Shown in pieces: positions 1-7,317 of a DNA stretch of 14,291 nt. Origin of the DNA: JAJBWD01 sp041821285 (lineage in GTDB: Bacteria; Bacillota; Clostridia; Clostridiales; Clostridiaceae); assembly GCA_041821285.1 (NCBI GenBank), contig JBGUER010000079.1, positions 1 through 14,291 on the forward strand, given 5' to 3'. The translations under genes were made by a program, and so were the position numbers. Below the pieces are notes generated by a model. The model saw nothing but the letters and a program-made list of their open reading frames with translations. It searched no databases and was not told where the DNA came from. The stretch's first letter is position 1, and the number at the start of each line of letters is the position of its first letter.

Positions 1-1208
1 TTATCTGATATTTCTCCTACTACTATTTTTAAACGACTTGCCGTATTATTTACAGCATCTGCTAAAACTTTAAATTCTCCCTTATAATCTCCATCTACAG
101 ATACATCTAAATGTCCTTCAGACATTTCATTCATTGCATTTGTTACTTCTTTAACTGGTTTTGCTATAACTTCAACTAAACCATTTATACCTTGTATAAT
201 TTCTTTCCATCCTCCATCAAAAGATGCTTCGTCTCCTCTTATATCTAAATTTCCATCTTGTGCTGCATTTATAAGTGTTTTTACTTCTTCACCTAATCCT
301 TTTATTGTTTCTACAGTTTTCTTTAGAGCAGGTGCTAATTCATCTTCCTCATCTTTTAACTCTATTTCCATATTTACATTACCTTGTGATATGTTATCCA
401 TAACTGCTATAACATGATTTTGAAGTTCATCCGAAAATTCATCCATAGCAGATGCCATTTGCCCTACTTCATCTTTTGTATTTAGATTCAATCTTAATTT
501 AAAATGTCCCTTTTTCATTTCATTTATCATATTAAGAGCTTTCTTTATTGGATTGCTTATTATTCTTGATATCATATAACCTAATAATATAGATATAAAC
601 ATAACTAAACCTAATATTATTAGCATAACTAAAATTGTAAAATCAGCTTGTTTTGTATTTGCATTTTCTTTTTCTTTAGCATCTTCTATTTTCATTTGAA
701 TTATAGTATCTATTGCATCTTGTTCATTTCTTGATGCTATTCCACAAGAACCTGTTTCACTTAATATAGCATAAGCTTCTTCATCCTTATTTTCTCTAGC
801 TAAAGCTATTACTTTGTCCAATTCTGAAATATAAACTTGTCTTACTGCTAAAAATTCGTCATATTTTGTTCTCATTTCAGTAGATTTAATAGTCTTATCA
901 AAACTTTCACTTAAGATTTTTATAGAATCTTTTCTTTCATTTATCTTTTCAATATTAGCATTTATCTCGTCGTCAGAATCTGCATTAATCATATCTCTTG
1001 CATTAACTCTTACTCTTTGAAAATTGGTTGATATTGATCCCATTTCTGATATAGGAACTGTCATATTTTTATATAATTCACTATCTGAGGCACTTATAGC
1101 TTTTAAATTAAATATAGCATATACCCCCATAGCACCGCTTATTAGAGCAACTACTACAAAACTTGATATTAATTTTGTACTTATTTTTAAATTATAAAAC
1201 CACTTCAT
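1..1208 (-). CDS. Methyl-accepting chemotaxis protein, N-terminal 402 residues (3' end beyond window)
   Basis: This is a transmembrane chemoreceptor that would feed the CheA/CheW complex encoded upstream. It starts at MKWFYNLKIS, preceded by AAGGGGGA at a good distance. A first membrane helix (about residues 10-31) leads to an extracytoplasmic, mostly helical region (about 32-185) that resembles a four-helix-bundle ligand domain. A second membrane helix (about 188-210) follows. After it comes a canonical HAMP segment (IISNPIKKAL...TKDEVGQM) and then at least two or three more HAMP-like units, recognisable by G-N/H-hydrophobic-D/E motifs such as QGNVNMEIE, DGNLDIRGD and EGHLDVSVD. The methyl-accepting and kinase-tip regions must lie beyond position 1. 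The reading frame is open to the window edge, so the gene is cut by the window and not visibly broken. It is the last visible gene of the cheA operon. The ligand is unknown. Confidence 0.9.
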   Translation of the reverse strand, partial: MKWFYNLKISTKLISSFVVVALISGAMGVYAIFNLKAISASDSELYKNMTVPISEMGSISTNFQRVRVNARDMINADSDDEINANIEKINERKDSIKILSESFDKTIKSTEMRTKYDEFLAVRQVYISELDKVIALARENKDEEAYAILSETGSCGIASRNEQDAIDTIIQMKIEDAKEKENANTKQADFTILVMLIILGLVMFISILLGYMISRIISNPIKKALNMINEMKKGHFKLRLNLNTKDEVGQMASAMDEFSDELQNHVIAVMDNISQGNVNMEIELKDEEDELAPALKKTVETIKGLGEEVKTLINAAQDGNLDIRGDEASFDGGWKEIIQGINGLVEVIAKPVKEVTNAMNEMSEGHLDVSVDGDYKGEFKVLADAVNNTASRLKIVVGEISD

Positions 1209-1228
1209 TTTACTATTCCCCCTTAGTT

Positions 1229-1616
1229 TAAATAATTTCACTTTGTTTAACATTGTTTAATGTCATTTTTATTATGCTATTACAGTTTTTTACTATAGGA
1301 TTGCCATGTCCTGGATATATTTTTTCAATATTCAGGCTATTTAAATCGTTCAAAACATTAAGGAATCTTTTCTCATAGCTACCACCTATTGACGTTATAA
1401 TTAAATTTACGTCACCAGAAAATAAGACTTTTTCTTCTTTGTTATATGAACAAATAGAGTCATTACTGTGCCTGGCGCATGTATTACCCTAAATACTCTA
1501 TCTCCTATTTTTATTTTTTCTTCACCCTTTAGAATTACATCTACACCTTCTAGTGAATTAGAATAAGCATATAATTTAGAATTAAAATTCTTTTTTATAT
1601 CTTTTATTAAATAATT
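1229..1616 (-). pseudogene. Relic of a metallo-beta-lactamase-fold hydrolase (5' truncated and frameshifted)
   Basis: Between cheR and the chemoreceptor gene there are about 390 bases without an intact ORF. One frame reads ...KIKIGDRVFRVIHAPG. It then stops matching at 1470, and the protein continues in another frame as SNDSICSYNKEEKVLFSGD...IEKIYPGHGNPIVKN, ending at TAA 1229-1231. Restoring one C (GGCAC to GGCCAC) would give HAPGHSND, the usual metal-ligand histidine motif. The downstream FSGD aspartate and YPGHG histidine ligands are present. The N-terminal half with the HxHxDH motif is absent: the frame is closed by a stop inside the end of cheR, and no start codon or ribosome binding site is seen. 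The truncation and the frameshift together argue for a decayed gene and not only a sequencing error. What the intact enzyme did is unknown. Confidence 0.85.
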
Positions 1617-2218
1617 TTACTAACTTTTTTAAATACTTGAGCATTTGAAACAATAGGTTCAAATAAATGTGCCACATTTTTAGGAAGCTTTTGAGTTTGT
1701 TCCATAGCTAGATATCCACCTTCAATAAGAGAATCATAATACATTCTTATAACATCTTCTCTTTGCTTTTCATTAAAATGCAAAAGTACATTTTTACATA
1801 TTATTAAGCCAAAATCCTTTTGAGGCGGTTTAAGAGAAAGTAAATTATGTTTTAAAAAAGATACAGATTTTATTATTTCTTCATTTAATTTAAAATACCC
1901 ATCTTCATCTTCTTTGAAATATTTATTAAAAATATCCTTGGGAATTCTTTGAACATCTTGTAAAGAATATTTTCCTTCTTCTATTATCTTTTTAAATAAA
2001 TCACTTCCATCAATATCTGTAGCTAAAATTTTAACATTTCTAAAATACATATGTCCTAAATTTTCTCTTAATATCATTGAAAGTGAATAAGGTTCCTGCC
2101 CCATAGCACAACCAGCATCCCATACCTTTATGTATTGTCTTGTTCTTAAGTAAGGTAATGAATACTCTTTTATTGTTTCCATAGTTTGAAGATCTCTAAA
2201 AAAATAAGTAAATGCCAT
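1607..2218 (-). CDS. cheR: Short CheR-type protein-glutamate methyltransferase
   Basis: This is a SAM-dependent methyltransferase predicted to methylate glutamates of chemoreceptors during adaptation. The 203-residue protein begins MAFTYFFRD, which matches the FFRD motif at the start of the CheR catalytic domain. The SAM-binding segment VWDAGCAMGQEPYSL (residues 32-46) and ATDID (66-70) follow, then ICKNVLLHF (140-148) and EGGYL (166-170), all in the usual CheR order. Classical CheR proteins are around 270-290 residues and carry an extra N-terminal helical domain. That domain is missing here, and only 13 bp separate the start from cheW, so there is no room for it. The start is supported by AAGGAAGG. 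The gene overlaps the 3' end of the metallo-hydrolase relic by about ten bases. Short CheR-like proteins may still be active, but the substrate preference is uncertain. Confidence 0.88.
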   Translation of the reverse strand: MAFTYFFRDLQTMETIKEYSLPYLRTRQYIKVWDAGCAMGQEPYSLSMILRENLGHMYFRNVKILATDIDGSDLFKKIIEEGKYSLQDVQRIPKDIFNKYFKEDEDGYFKLNEEIIKSVSFLKHNLLSLKPPQKDFGLIICKNVLLHFNEKQREDVIRMYYDSLIEGGYLAMEQTQKLPKNVAHLFEPIVSNAQVFKKVSKII

Positions 2219-2231
2219 ATTAATACCTTCC

Positions 2232-2732
2232 TTACTCCATATTTAATATTTGTTCTATCTCTTCATCTTCAAAAAGTTTATTACAATCTATAAGGAGCCT
2301 TACCTCTTTTTGTATCTTTCCAATACCCTTTATAAATTTATTTGCATTATCTTTATTTTTACTTAATTTAGGAGGTGGTGATATGTTACTCTCATCTATA
2401 TTTACAACCTCTAAAACCCTATCTATTATTAATCCTATAGACATTTCATCTATTTCTACAACTATTATGCATGTCCTATCATCATATTCTTTTCCTTCTT
2501 TTTTGAATTTTAATCGAACATCCATAACAGGTATTATTTTACCTCTTAAATTTATTACCCCTTTTATATACTGTGGTAATTCAGGAACTTCTGTAATAGG
2601 CTCAATTCCTATTATTTCTATTACATATTTAATATCTATACCATATGATTCTTTACCAATAGAAAATATAAGATACTTATCCTTTTGTGTATCTTCTTCC
2701 TCTTCATATATTTCTTCCATTCTATCTTTCAT
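2232..2732 (-). CDS. cheW: Chemotaxis coupling protein CheW
   Basis: CheW is an adaptor that links the kinase CheA to chemoreceptors in the cytoplasmic array. This 166-residue protein has a short acidic leader (MEEIYEEEED) and then the CheW SH3-like fold from about residue 18. Typical features are KYLIFSIGKESYGIDI, the EVPELPQYIKGVINLRG segment (around 49-65), IPVMDVRLKF, and CIIVVEIDEMSIGLIID (around 88-104). The segment ...ISPPPKL...FIKGIGK also fits the family. The start is preceded by GAGGTGA at good spacing. It lies 20 bp after cheA and 13 bp before cheR, so the three genes are very likely co-transcribed and co-translated. Length is near the family norm. Confidence 0.95.
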   Translation of the reverse strand: MKDRMEEIYEEEEDTQKDKYLIFSIGKESYGIDIKYVIEIIGIEPITEVPELPQYIKGVINLRGKIIPVMDVRLKFKKEGKEYDDRTCIIVVEIDEMSIGLIIDRVLEVVNIDESNISPPPKLSKNKDNANKFIKGIGKIQKEVRLLIDCNKLFEDEEIEQILNME

Positions 2733-2752
2733 TTTATATTCACCTCTATATT

Positions 2753-4765
2753 TTATATATTTACTATTTCTGATGCATCAAGAATTAAACTTATTCCTCC
2801 GTCTCCAAGCAAAGTGCATCCGCTTACACCTTTTACTTTTTTTATATACTTGGGAAGGGATTTTATTACTACTTGTTGTTCTCCTATAAGTTCATCTGCA
2901 AATATACATTTAACTTTATTTTCATCTTCTATCATTAAAATAATGCCATCTTCTATATTTGTTATATTTGTTTTTACTTTATAAAACTCATGAAGTCTTA
3001 ATATAGAATAACATTCTCCTCTTTCTAATATCATTTCATTACCATCTAAATCATTTATAATATCTTTATTTTTTATAATAATTGCTTTTTTTATAGATGT
3101 AATTGGTATTGTATATCTTGAATTTCCGACCTTTATAGTCATTCCATCTATTATAGCAAGTGTTAAAGGAATTCTTATGGATATTGTTGTCCCTATTCCC
3201 TCCACACTATCAGCAAATACAGTGCCACGTACTTTTTCAATTTCCTTTACCACTACATCCATTCCAACTCCACGACCAGAGAATTCGGTTACGTTTTCAT
3301 TTGTTGAAAATCCTGGAACAAATATCATTGAATATATTTCTTTATCTGTCATTTGTTTTTCATTTGACTTAATAAGTCCGTGATTAATAGCTTTTTTTAA
3401 AATTTTTTTCTTATCTAAACCTTTACCATCATCTTTTATTACAATCCAAACTTCCCCACCTGTATTTTTAGCTTCTATGGATATTTTTGACTTTGTTTCT
3501 TTACCACAAGCCTTTCTCTCCTCAAAACTTTCTATACCGTGGTCCATGGAGTTCCTAACTATATGCATTAATGGGTCTCCAATATGCTCTATTATATTTT
3601 TATCTACCTCTGTATCTTGTCCAACTATTGTAAGTTCAGTTTCTTTATTTAGTTTTTTGCTCATATCACGTACAAGTCTATTCATTTTATTTAGTGTAGG
3701 TGCTAAAGATACCATTCTAATAGACATAACTATATCTTGCAAATCAGTTAATCTTTTTCTATGTTGCCTTGCTGCCTTATTAAAATTATCTAATTTCAAT
3801 CCTTCTAGTTCTGAATTTTTACTTACCATAGCTTCTGAAATAACTAATTCACCAACTAAGTCCATTAGTTTATCTAATTTATCTACATCTACACTTATTA
3901 GACTTTGCTTATGGTTTATCTGTATAACCCCTTTTTCTTTCTTAGTTGTTTCATCTTTTAAGTCAATATTTATATCTTCATTTTCTTTTTCTAGTACTAC
4001 ATTTAATTCATCTGTACTAATAATTTCAGTTTTTACATCTCTAAGAAACATTGTTTTCATGAAAAATTTTTCTATTTCTTCTACCGTAAGATCTGTTTTA
4101 TAATTAATTTTAAATCCATTTGTTCTTATTAATTCTGAACTATTATTATCCATAATATCATCTGGTTCATAATTAACTATATTTGAAATTGACTCCATAT
4201 CATGTACTACACTAAAACATCTTATATTTTCCATTTCGCAATCATCATCAAAATATAAAACAGAACTATAGAAATTATTTCTTGATATTTCTTCATTATT
4301 ATTTTGCTTAATTTCATTATCAATTTTATATTTCTTATCATCTTCATTGCATATTACTATATTTTCATTTTTAAGAACATCTAAAAATCCTTCTACTGTC
4401 TTGGTAAAAATTGAAAAATCGGTATCCATTTCCATACCATTATTTATTTTGTCTATCTCACCTTTTATATAGTCACTGCCTTCTAAAACTATATTTGTTA
4501 ATTTTAAGAAATCTATATTTTTAGGTTTAGATTCTCTTATACAATAAAATAGATCTTCAATTGTATGTGACACTTTGGCAATATTATCAAATAACATCAT
4601 GCCAGCCGATCCTTTAATAGTGTGCATAATTCTAAATATTTCATCTATATCTGTATTGTCAAATTTATTGTTTTTTTCGCTTTCTAAAACAATTGTTTGT
4701 AATTGTTCTAGCATTTCTGTTGTTTCAAATATAAACATATCCAGCATTGGTTCTCTACTATCCAT
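2753..4765 (-). CDS. cheA: Chemotaxis sensor histidine kinase CheA
   Basis: CheA autophosphorylates in response to receptor state and passes phosphate to CheY-type regulators. All five domains can be seen in 670 residues. P1 Hpt (about 1-115) has the phosphorylated H48 in IMHTIKGSAG. A P2-like regulator-binding domain lies at about 165-250 (LYFDDDCEMENIR). The P3 dimerisation helices are at about 287-350 (VDKLDKLMDLVGELV). The P4 ATPase has its N-box at H401 and N405 (HIVRNSMDHGIE), G1 DDGKGLD (445-451) and G2 GRGVGMDVV (497-505). The P5 CheW-like domain runs from about 536 to the end. Nothing essential appears to be missing. The start is preceded by AAGGGGGTG. It is the first gene of the operon and follows a c-di-GMP riboswitch and terminator. 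No cheY is nearby, so its phosphate acceptor must be encoded elsewhere. Confidence 0.97.
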   Translation of the reverse strand: MDSREPMLDMFIFETTEMLEQLQTIVLESEKNNKFDNTDIDEIFRIMHTIKGSAGMMLFDNIAKVSHTIEDLFYCIRESKPKNIDFLKLTNIVLEGSDYIKGEIDKINNGMEMDTDFSIFTKTVEGFLDVLKNENIVICNEDDKKYKIDNEIKQNNNEEISRNNFYSSVLYFDDDCEMENIRCFSVVHDMESISNIVNYEPDDIMDNNSSELIRTNGFKINYKTDLTVEEIEKFFMKTMFLRDVKTEIISTDELNVVLEKENEDINIDLKDETTKKEKGVIQINHKQSLISVDVDKLDKLMDLVGELVISEAMVSKNSELEGLKLDNFNKAARQHRKRLTDLQDIVMSIRMVSLAPTLNKMNRLVRDMSKKLNKETELTIVGQDTEVDKNIIEHIGDPLMHIVRNSMDHGIESFEERKACGKETKSKISIEAKNTGGEVWIVIKDDGKGLDKKKILKKAINHGLIKSNEKQMTDKEIYSMIFVPGFSTNENVTEFSGRGVGMDVVVKEIEKVRGTVFADSVEGIGTTISIRIPLTLAIIDGMTIKVGNSRYTIPITSIKKAIIIKNKDIINDLDGNEMILERGECYSILRLHEFYKVKTNITNIEDGIILMIEDENKVKCIFADELIGEQQVVIKSLPKYIKKVKGVSGCTLLGDGGISLILDASEIVNI

Positions 4766-4835
4766 AATCGCACCCCCTTTTTATTTTATTTTTTTCTTAG
4801 AGCAAATATTTGATCATTTTAATCCATTGTTACAT

Positions 4836-4868
4836 AAAAAAAAGAACAGGCAAATGTCCATTCTCTTA
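4836..4868 (-). terminator. Intrinsic terminator in the cheA leader (riboswitch expression platform)
   Basis: On the minus strand GAAUGGAC pairs with GCCUGUUC around an AUUU loop, with one A-C mismatch and two G-U pairs. Flanking A/G bases extend the stem against the U-tract. Eight U residues follow directly. It lies about 12 nt after the riboswitch and about 70 nt before the cheA start, so read-through is required to express the operon. The position fits the expression platform of the riboswitch. Whether c-di-GMP turns expression on or off cannot be decided by eye. Confidence 0.75.
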
Positions 4869-4880
4869 TAAAAAAAGTGA

Positions 4881-4953
4881 AAGCAACCTGGCAATCATAG
4901 CATATGCTTTAGACCCACAGTTTTGCGTCCTTATTTTTCAATAAGTTTGCCAA
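4881..4953 (-). promoter_or_regulatory. c-di-GMP-I (GEMM-I) riboswitch aptamer
   Basis: The minus-strand RNA shows the GEMM-I core in order. GGCAAAC at 4951-4945 is the 5' side of P1. A perfect P2 hairpin CUUAUU-GAAA-AAUAAG (4945-4930) carries the diagnostic GNRA tetraloop. The conserved GGACGCAAA (4930-4922) follows. A P3 arm has GGGUCUAA and GCAUAUGC, closed by CUG/CAG. GGUUGC (4888-4883) provides the 3' P1 strand that pairs with GGCAA. These are the hallmarks of the class I c-di-GMP aptamer. It stands in the cheA leader, so the second messenger c-di-GMP, which classically governs the motile-sessile switch, probably controls this chemotaxis operon. Confidence 0.92.
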
Positions 4954-4980
4954 TATATTATTTTAAATTATCTTTTTATA

Positions 4981-5013
4981 AAAACAATAAATAATTTTAT
5001 TATTTATTGTTTT
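4981..5013 (-). repeat. Perfect 15-bp AT-only-rich inverted repeat in the cheA leader
   Basis: Arms 4981-4995 and 4999-5013 are exact reverse complements (AAAACAATAAATAAT) around a 3-base loop. In the transcript the hairpin would form about 30 nt after the predicted start and before the riboswitch, and would be followed by a U-rich run. It is nearly free of G and C, so it is a weak terminator at best. It could be a stabilising 5' hairpin or a leftover of another regulatory site. Confidence 0.7.
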
Positions 5014-5048
5014 CAATGTTTTATATTATTAATTCAATCATATTTTAC

Positions 5049-5077
5049 ATTATAGTATATTTTTCGTCTTTTATCAA
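5049..5077 (-). promoter_or_regulatory. Predicted sigma-A promoter of the chemotaxis operon
   Basis: The minus strand reads TTGATA (5077-5072), 17 bp, TATAAT (5054-5049), one mismatch from the vegetative consensus. Transcription would start near 5042. This gives a leader of about 277 nt that holds the AT hairpin, the c-di-GMP riboswitch and the terminator before cheA. The use of a housekeeping-type promoter and not an evident flagellar sigma-D promoter suggests that control rests mainly on the riboswitch. That last point is inference. Confidence 0.75.
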
Positions 5078-5257
5078 CAATCGTATGTAACATAGTTCAG
5101 ATTATTTAAATTTCATAGTAATATTTTTTGCATTTTGAATGTTTATTTTATTTCTATTAAATTTTCTTTCCTACACTCTTATACATCTTCTAATTAAGTT
5201 ATTTTCTATAAAACCTTCTTTAGTATAATTTATATATTAGCGAATTATTATAAATCA
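5078..5257. other. AT-rich intergenic stretch without visible gene
   Basis: This lies between the cheA-operon promoter and the terminator of the DUF4097 operon. I see no ORF with a ribosome binding site, no RNA gene and no clear repeat. Together with the cheA leader it makes the 557-base gap between cheA and the next gene. Confidence 0.6.
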
Positions 5258-5303
5258 TAAAATAAAAAAGAGAAACCACCATAATAATTATAGCAATTTC
5301 CCT
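5258..5303 (-). terminator. Intrinsic terminator of the padR-HAAS-DUF4097 operon
   Basis: On the minus strand AGGGAAAUUGCUAUAAU pairs with AUUAUGGUGGUUUCUCU over about 15-17 bp, including several G-U pairs, with a very small loop. A UCUCUUUUUUAUUUU tail follows. Because of the G-U pairs the hairpin is much stronger in minus-strand RNA than in plus-strand RNA, so it acts on the upstream operon. It begins about 20 bases after the DUF4097 stop codon. Confidence 0.85.
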
Positions 5304-5322
5304 TTTTTTTTGCTATATAAAT

Positions 5323-6252
5323 TTATTTTCTTATATTGATATCTCCCGAAGTAGTACTAGCATCTATTTTTTTATAAGGTGCTTCTCCATTTTGAATAGC
5401 AGCCTTATTACCATTTTTATTTTTATAATTTAAATCAAAATCTGAATCTATATCTCCCGATACAGAATTACCATCAAATTCAAAGCTTATAGCATCTGGA
5501 ACTATTATATCAATATCTCCTGAAACAGAATTTAAACTAGCATATTCAGCTATATCACTATATTCAATTTCTATATCTCCTGAAGTAGACCCTACTTTTC
5601 CAGAACCTGATATGGAATTTATATTTACATCCCCAGAAATAGTTTTAATAGTATAGGATTTAGTTAATACATCTTCTATTTCTATATCTCCAGAGGTTGA
5701 AATAACTGAGATATCATCTACATTTATATTTTTACTAGTAAAATCTCCTGAAACCTGGGTAGAATCTAAACTTGTTAGTGTAATATCACTATCTATAAAA
5801 ATATCTCCAGAGGTTGTATTAACATCTAAATCTTTTACATATTCTTTTGGCAAATACAATTCTACTTTTCTTGTAAAACTTTCAAAATTAAAAAAGCTAA
5901 AGGAAAAATTTTTATTTGGCTCTTTTATACTTAATGAATCCCCGTCTTTAGATATAATAAGCTTATCATCTTCACCTATTTCCTGTGAAGAATATTGGAT
6001 TACCTTTAATTCTTTATCATCTGAAGGGTATACTACTACATCATAACTTACTAAATCTAATTTGATTTGGTCTACACCATCTAATGAAGCGGAATAATCT
6101 TTTTTTGATGATTCACTACTACTACCAAAATTTATCTGGTTAAATTTAAAAGATCCTGTATTGTTTTTTATAACATAAATAAGATATATTGATAATGAAA
6201 TGGCGATAATGGACCATAGTGTTATTGATATTAATTTAAGCTTTTTTTCCAT
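5323..6252 (-). CDS. DUF4097-family membrane-anchored beta-repeat protein
   Basis: The 309-residue protein has one N-terminal membrane helix (about 8-28) and a large extracytoplasmic part. From about residue 145 it is a ladder of SGD motifs at residues 148, 168, 187, 206, 224, 244, 266 and 302. Most are spaced 18-22 residues and sit in T/V-S-G-D-I/V contexts with alternating hydrophobic residues. This is the signature of the DUF4097 right-handed beta-helix-like family, found next to PadR and HAAS/DUF1700 genes in Firmicutes. Its biochemical role is unknown; an envelope-stress or surface role is only a guess. The start is preceded by AGGGAGTGA, which overlaps the end of the HAAS gene, with 4 bases between stop and start. 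It is the last gene of the operon, before a strong terminator. Confidence 0.88.
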   Translation of the reverse strand: MEKKLKLISITLWSIIAISLSIYLIYVIKNNTGSFKFNQINFGSSSESSKKDYSASLDGVDQIKLDLVSYDVVVYPSDDKELKVIQYSSQEIGEDDKLIISKDGDSLSIKEPNKNFSFSFFNFESFTRKVELYLPKEYVKDLDVNTTSGDIFIDSDITLTSLDSTQVSGDFTSKNINVDDISVISTSGDIEIEDVLTKSYTIKTISGDVNINSISGSGKVGSTSGDIEIEYSDIAEYASLNSVSGDIDIIVPDAISFEFDGNSVSGDIDSDFDLNYKNKNGNKAAIQNGEAPYKKIDASTTSGDINIRK

Positions 6253-6256
6253 TTCA

Positions 6257-6913
6257 TCACTCCCTAAGCTGGAACATAAGGACTATGATTTTTTCTATAG
6301 CTGCTCCTATTATAAATATAATCCAAGAATATGCCCATATTCCAAAATAAAAACTTATAAATAAATATATAGCTACTATAATGCTCCATGTTATAGATTT
6401 TACAGATTGAAGAATTTTGTTTCTATCGGAACTTTTAGATTTCCATTCTTTAAAATCTTCTACCATAGTATCGTCTGATTTCACATATTTAGGACGAGAT
6501 ATTGCATTGTATATTATAAGCCCCGTTGCTATTGCATCTATAGTAAACATTAAACTTACTGCTATGGCACCATTTACTCCAAAAACTCCTGCAGTTAAAA
6601 TTAAAACTACTACACTAAATATATAAAGACCAACAGATACTGAAATAAATAAAGCTGACCTTTCTCTGTCTTTTTTCATCTCTTCATAGTTAAACACATC
6701 ATTTTCACGAAGTCCTCTTAATAAGTCATCCACATCTCCAACACCAGCTATAGCTCCATTTATAGCTTCTTCCTCTGTTTTTCCAAACGCTATATTGTCG
6801 TTGTACCTATCTATTAAATTTCCCATAATTTCTTCTTTTAAGTCACTAGCTCTTTTAGTATTTGGCGCATTTACAAATAATTCATCTACTTTTTTTCTTA
6901 ATTTTTCATGCAT
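6257..6913 (-). CDS. HAAS-domain (DUF1700-like) multi-pass membrane protein
   Basis: The N-terminal about 70 residues (MHEKLRKKVDELF...DLKEEIMGNLIDRYND...GKTEEEAINGAIAGVGDVDDL) form the helical HAAS domain, which typically accompanies PadR regulators and is thought to have a signalling or adaptor role. The rest has about four hydrophobic segments (roughly residues 88-112, 114-138 and a long pair at about 168-210). I start the gene at the ATG of MHEKLRKK (6913), eight bases after GGAGG. The frame is open five codons further upstream, through another ATG and a GTG, but those overlap or crowd the GGAGG. With this start, 218 residues are made and the gene overlaps padR in ATGCATGA, a translational-coupling arrangement. 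Function beyond family membership is unknown. Confidence 0.85.
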   Translation of the reverse strand: MHEKLRKKVDELFVNAPNTKRASDLKEEIMGNLIDRYNDNIAFGKTEEEAINGAIAGVGDVDDLLRGLRENDVFNYEEMKKDRERSALFISVSVGLYIFSVVVLILTAGVFGVNGAIAVSLMFTIDAIATGLIIYNAISRPKYVKSDDTMVEDFKEWKSKSSDRNKILQSVKSITWSIIVAIYLFISFYFGIWAYSWIIFIIGAAIEKIIVLMFQLRE

Positions 6914-7247
6914 TTTCATAACCTCCACTTATTAATTTATCAATTATATCCTTTGCTTCCTGCCAATCTGATATATTCTTTTTAAGTGCTGCTCTTCCCA
7001 GTGTTGTTATAGAATAATATCTTCTTCTAGCACCTGTGTTCTCATCTCCCCAATAAGATGTTATCAGCGACCCTTGCTCAAGCCTTCTAAAAGTAGAATA
7101 TAAAGTTGCTTCTTTTAATTCATATTGGTTATCTGTTTTTTCTTGTATTGCCTTATTTATCTCATAGCCATAGCTATCTTTAATAGTTAAATGGGATAAT
7201 ATTATTGTTTCTGTATGCCCTCTTATTATATCTGAAGTTATAGACAT
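6906..7247 (-). CDS. PadR-family transcriptional regulator
   Basis: This 113-residue winged-helix repressor has the PadR hallmarks in order. They are RGHTETIILSHL and GYEINKAI near the N-terminus, LKEATLYSTFRRLEQGSLI (about 43-61, recognition helix and wing entry), and RRRYYSITTLGRAAL (about 74-88). A short C-terminal helix follows for dimerisation. There is no extra ligand-binding domain, as in the PadR-s2 subclass. The start is preceded by GAGGTGA. It is the first gene of a three-gene operon and probably represses its own promoter through the inverted repeat at 7298-7326. The inducing signal is unknown. Confidence 0.92.
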   Translation of the reverse strand: MSITSDIIRGHTETIILSHLTIKDSYGYEINKAIQEKTDNQYELKEATLYSTFRRLEQGSLITSYWGDENTGARRRYYSITTLGRAALKKNISDWQEAKDIIDKLISGGYENA

Positions 7248-7288
7248 AAACTCACCTCTCTTTTCACTTACTTCATGTTCTTACTTAT

Positions 7289-7317
7289 ATTATATGCAAA
7301 GATACCTCGCCTGTCAA
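7289..7317 (-). promoter_or_regulatory. Consensus sigma-A promoter of the padR operon
   Basis: The minus strand reads TTGACA (7317-7312), a 17-bp spacer, and TATAAT (7294-7289), a perfect match to the vegetative consensus. The expected start is near 7282, giving a leader of about 35 nt before padR. So strong a promoter implies tight repression. Confidence 0.92.

Noticed and set aside
1229..1616. Metallo-hydrolase fragment as an intact small gene with programmed frameshift
   Set aside because: No slippery sequence, no start codon or ribosome binding site, and the first metal-binding half is missing.
2383..4871. Several plus-strand ORFs opposite cheW and cheA (70-208 codons)
   Set aside because: Low-complexity, Ser/Ile/Phe-rich translations with no ribosome binding sites; they mirror well-supported CheW and CheA on the other strand.
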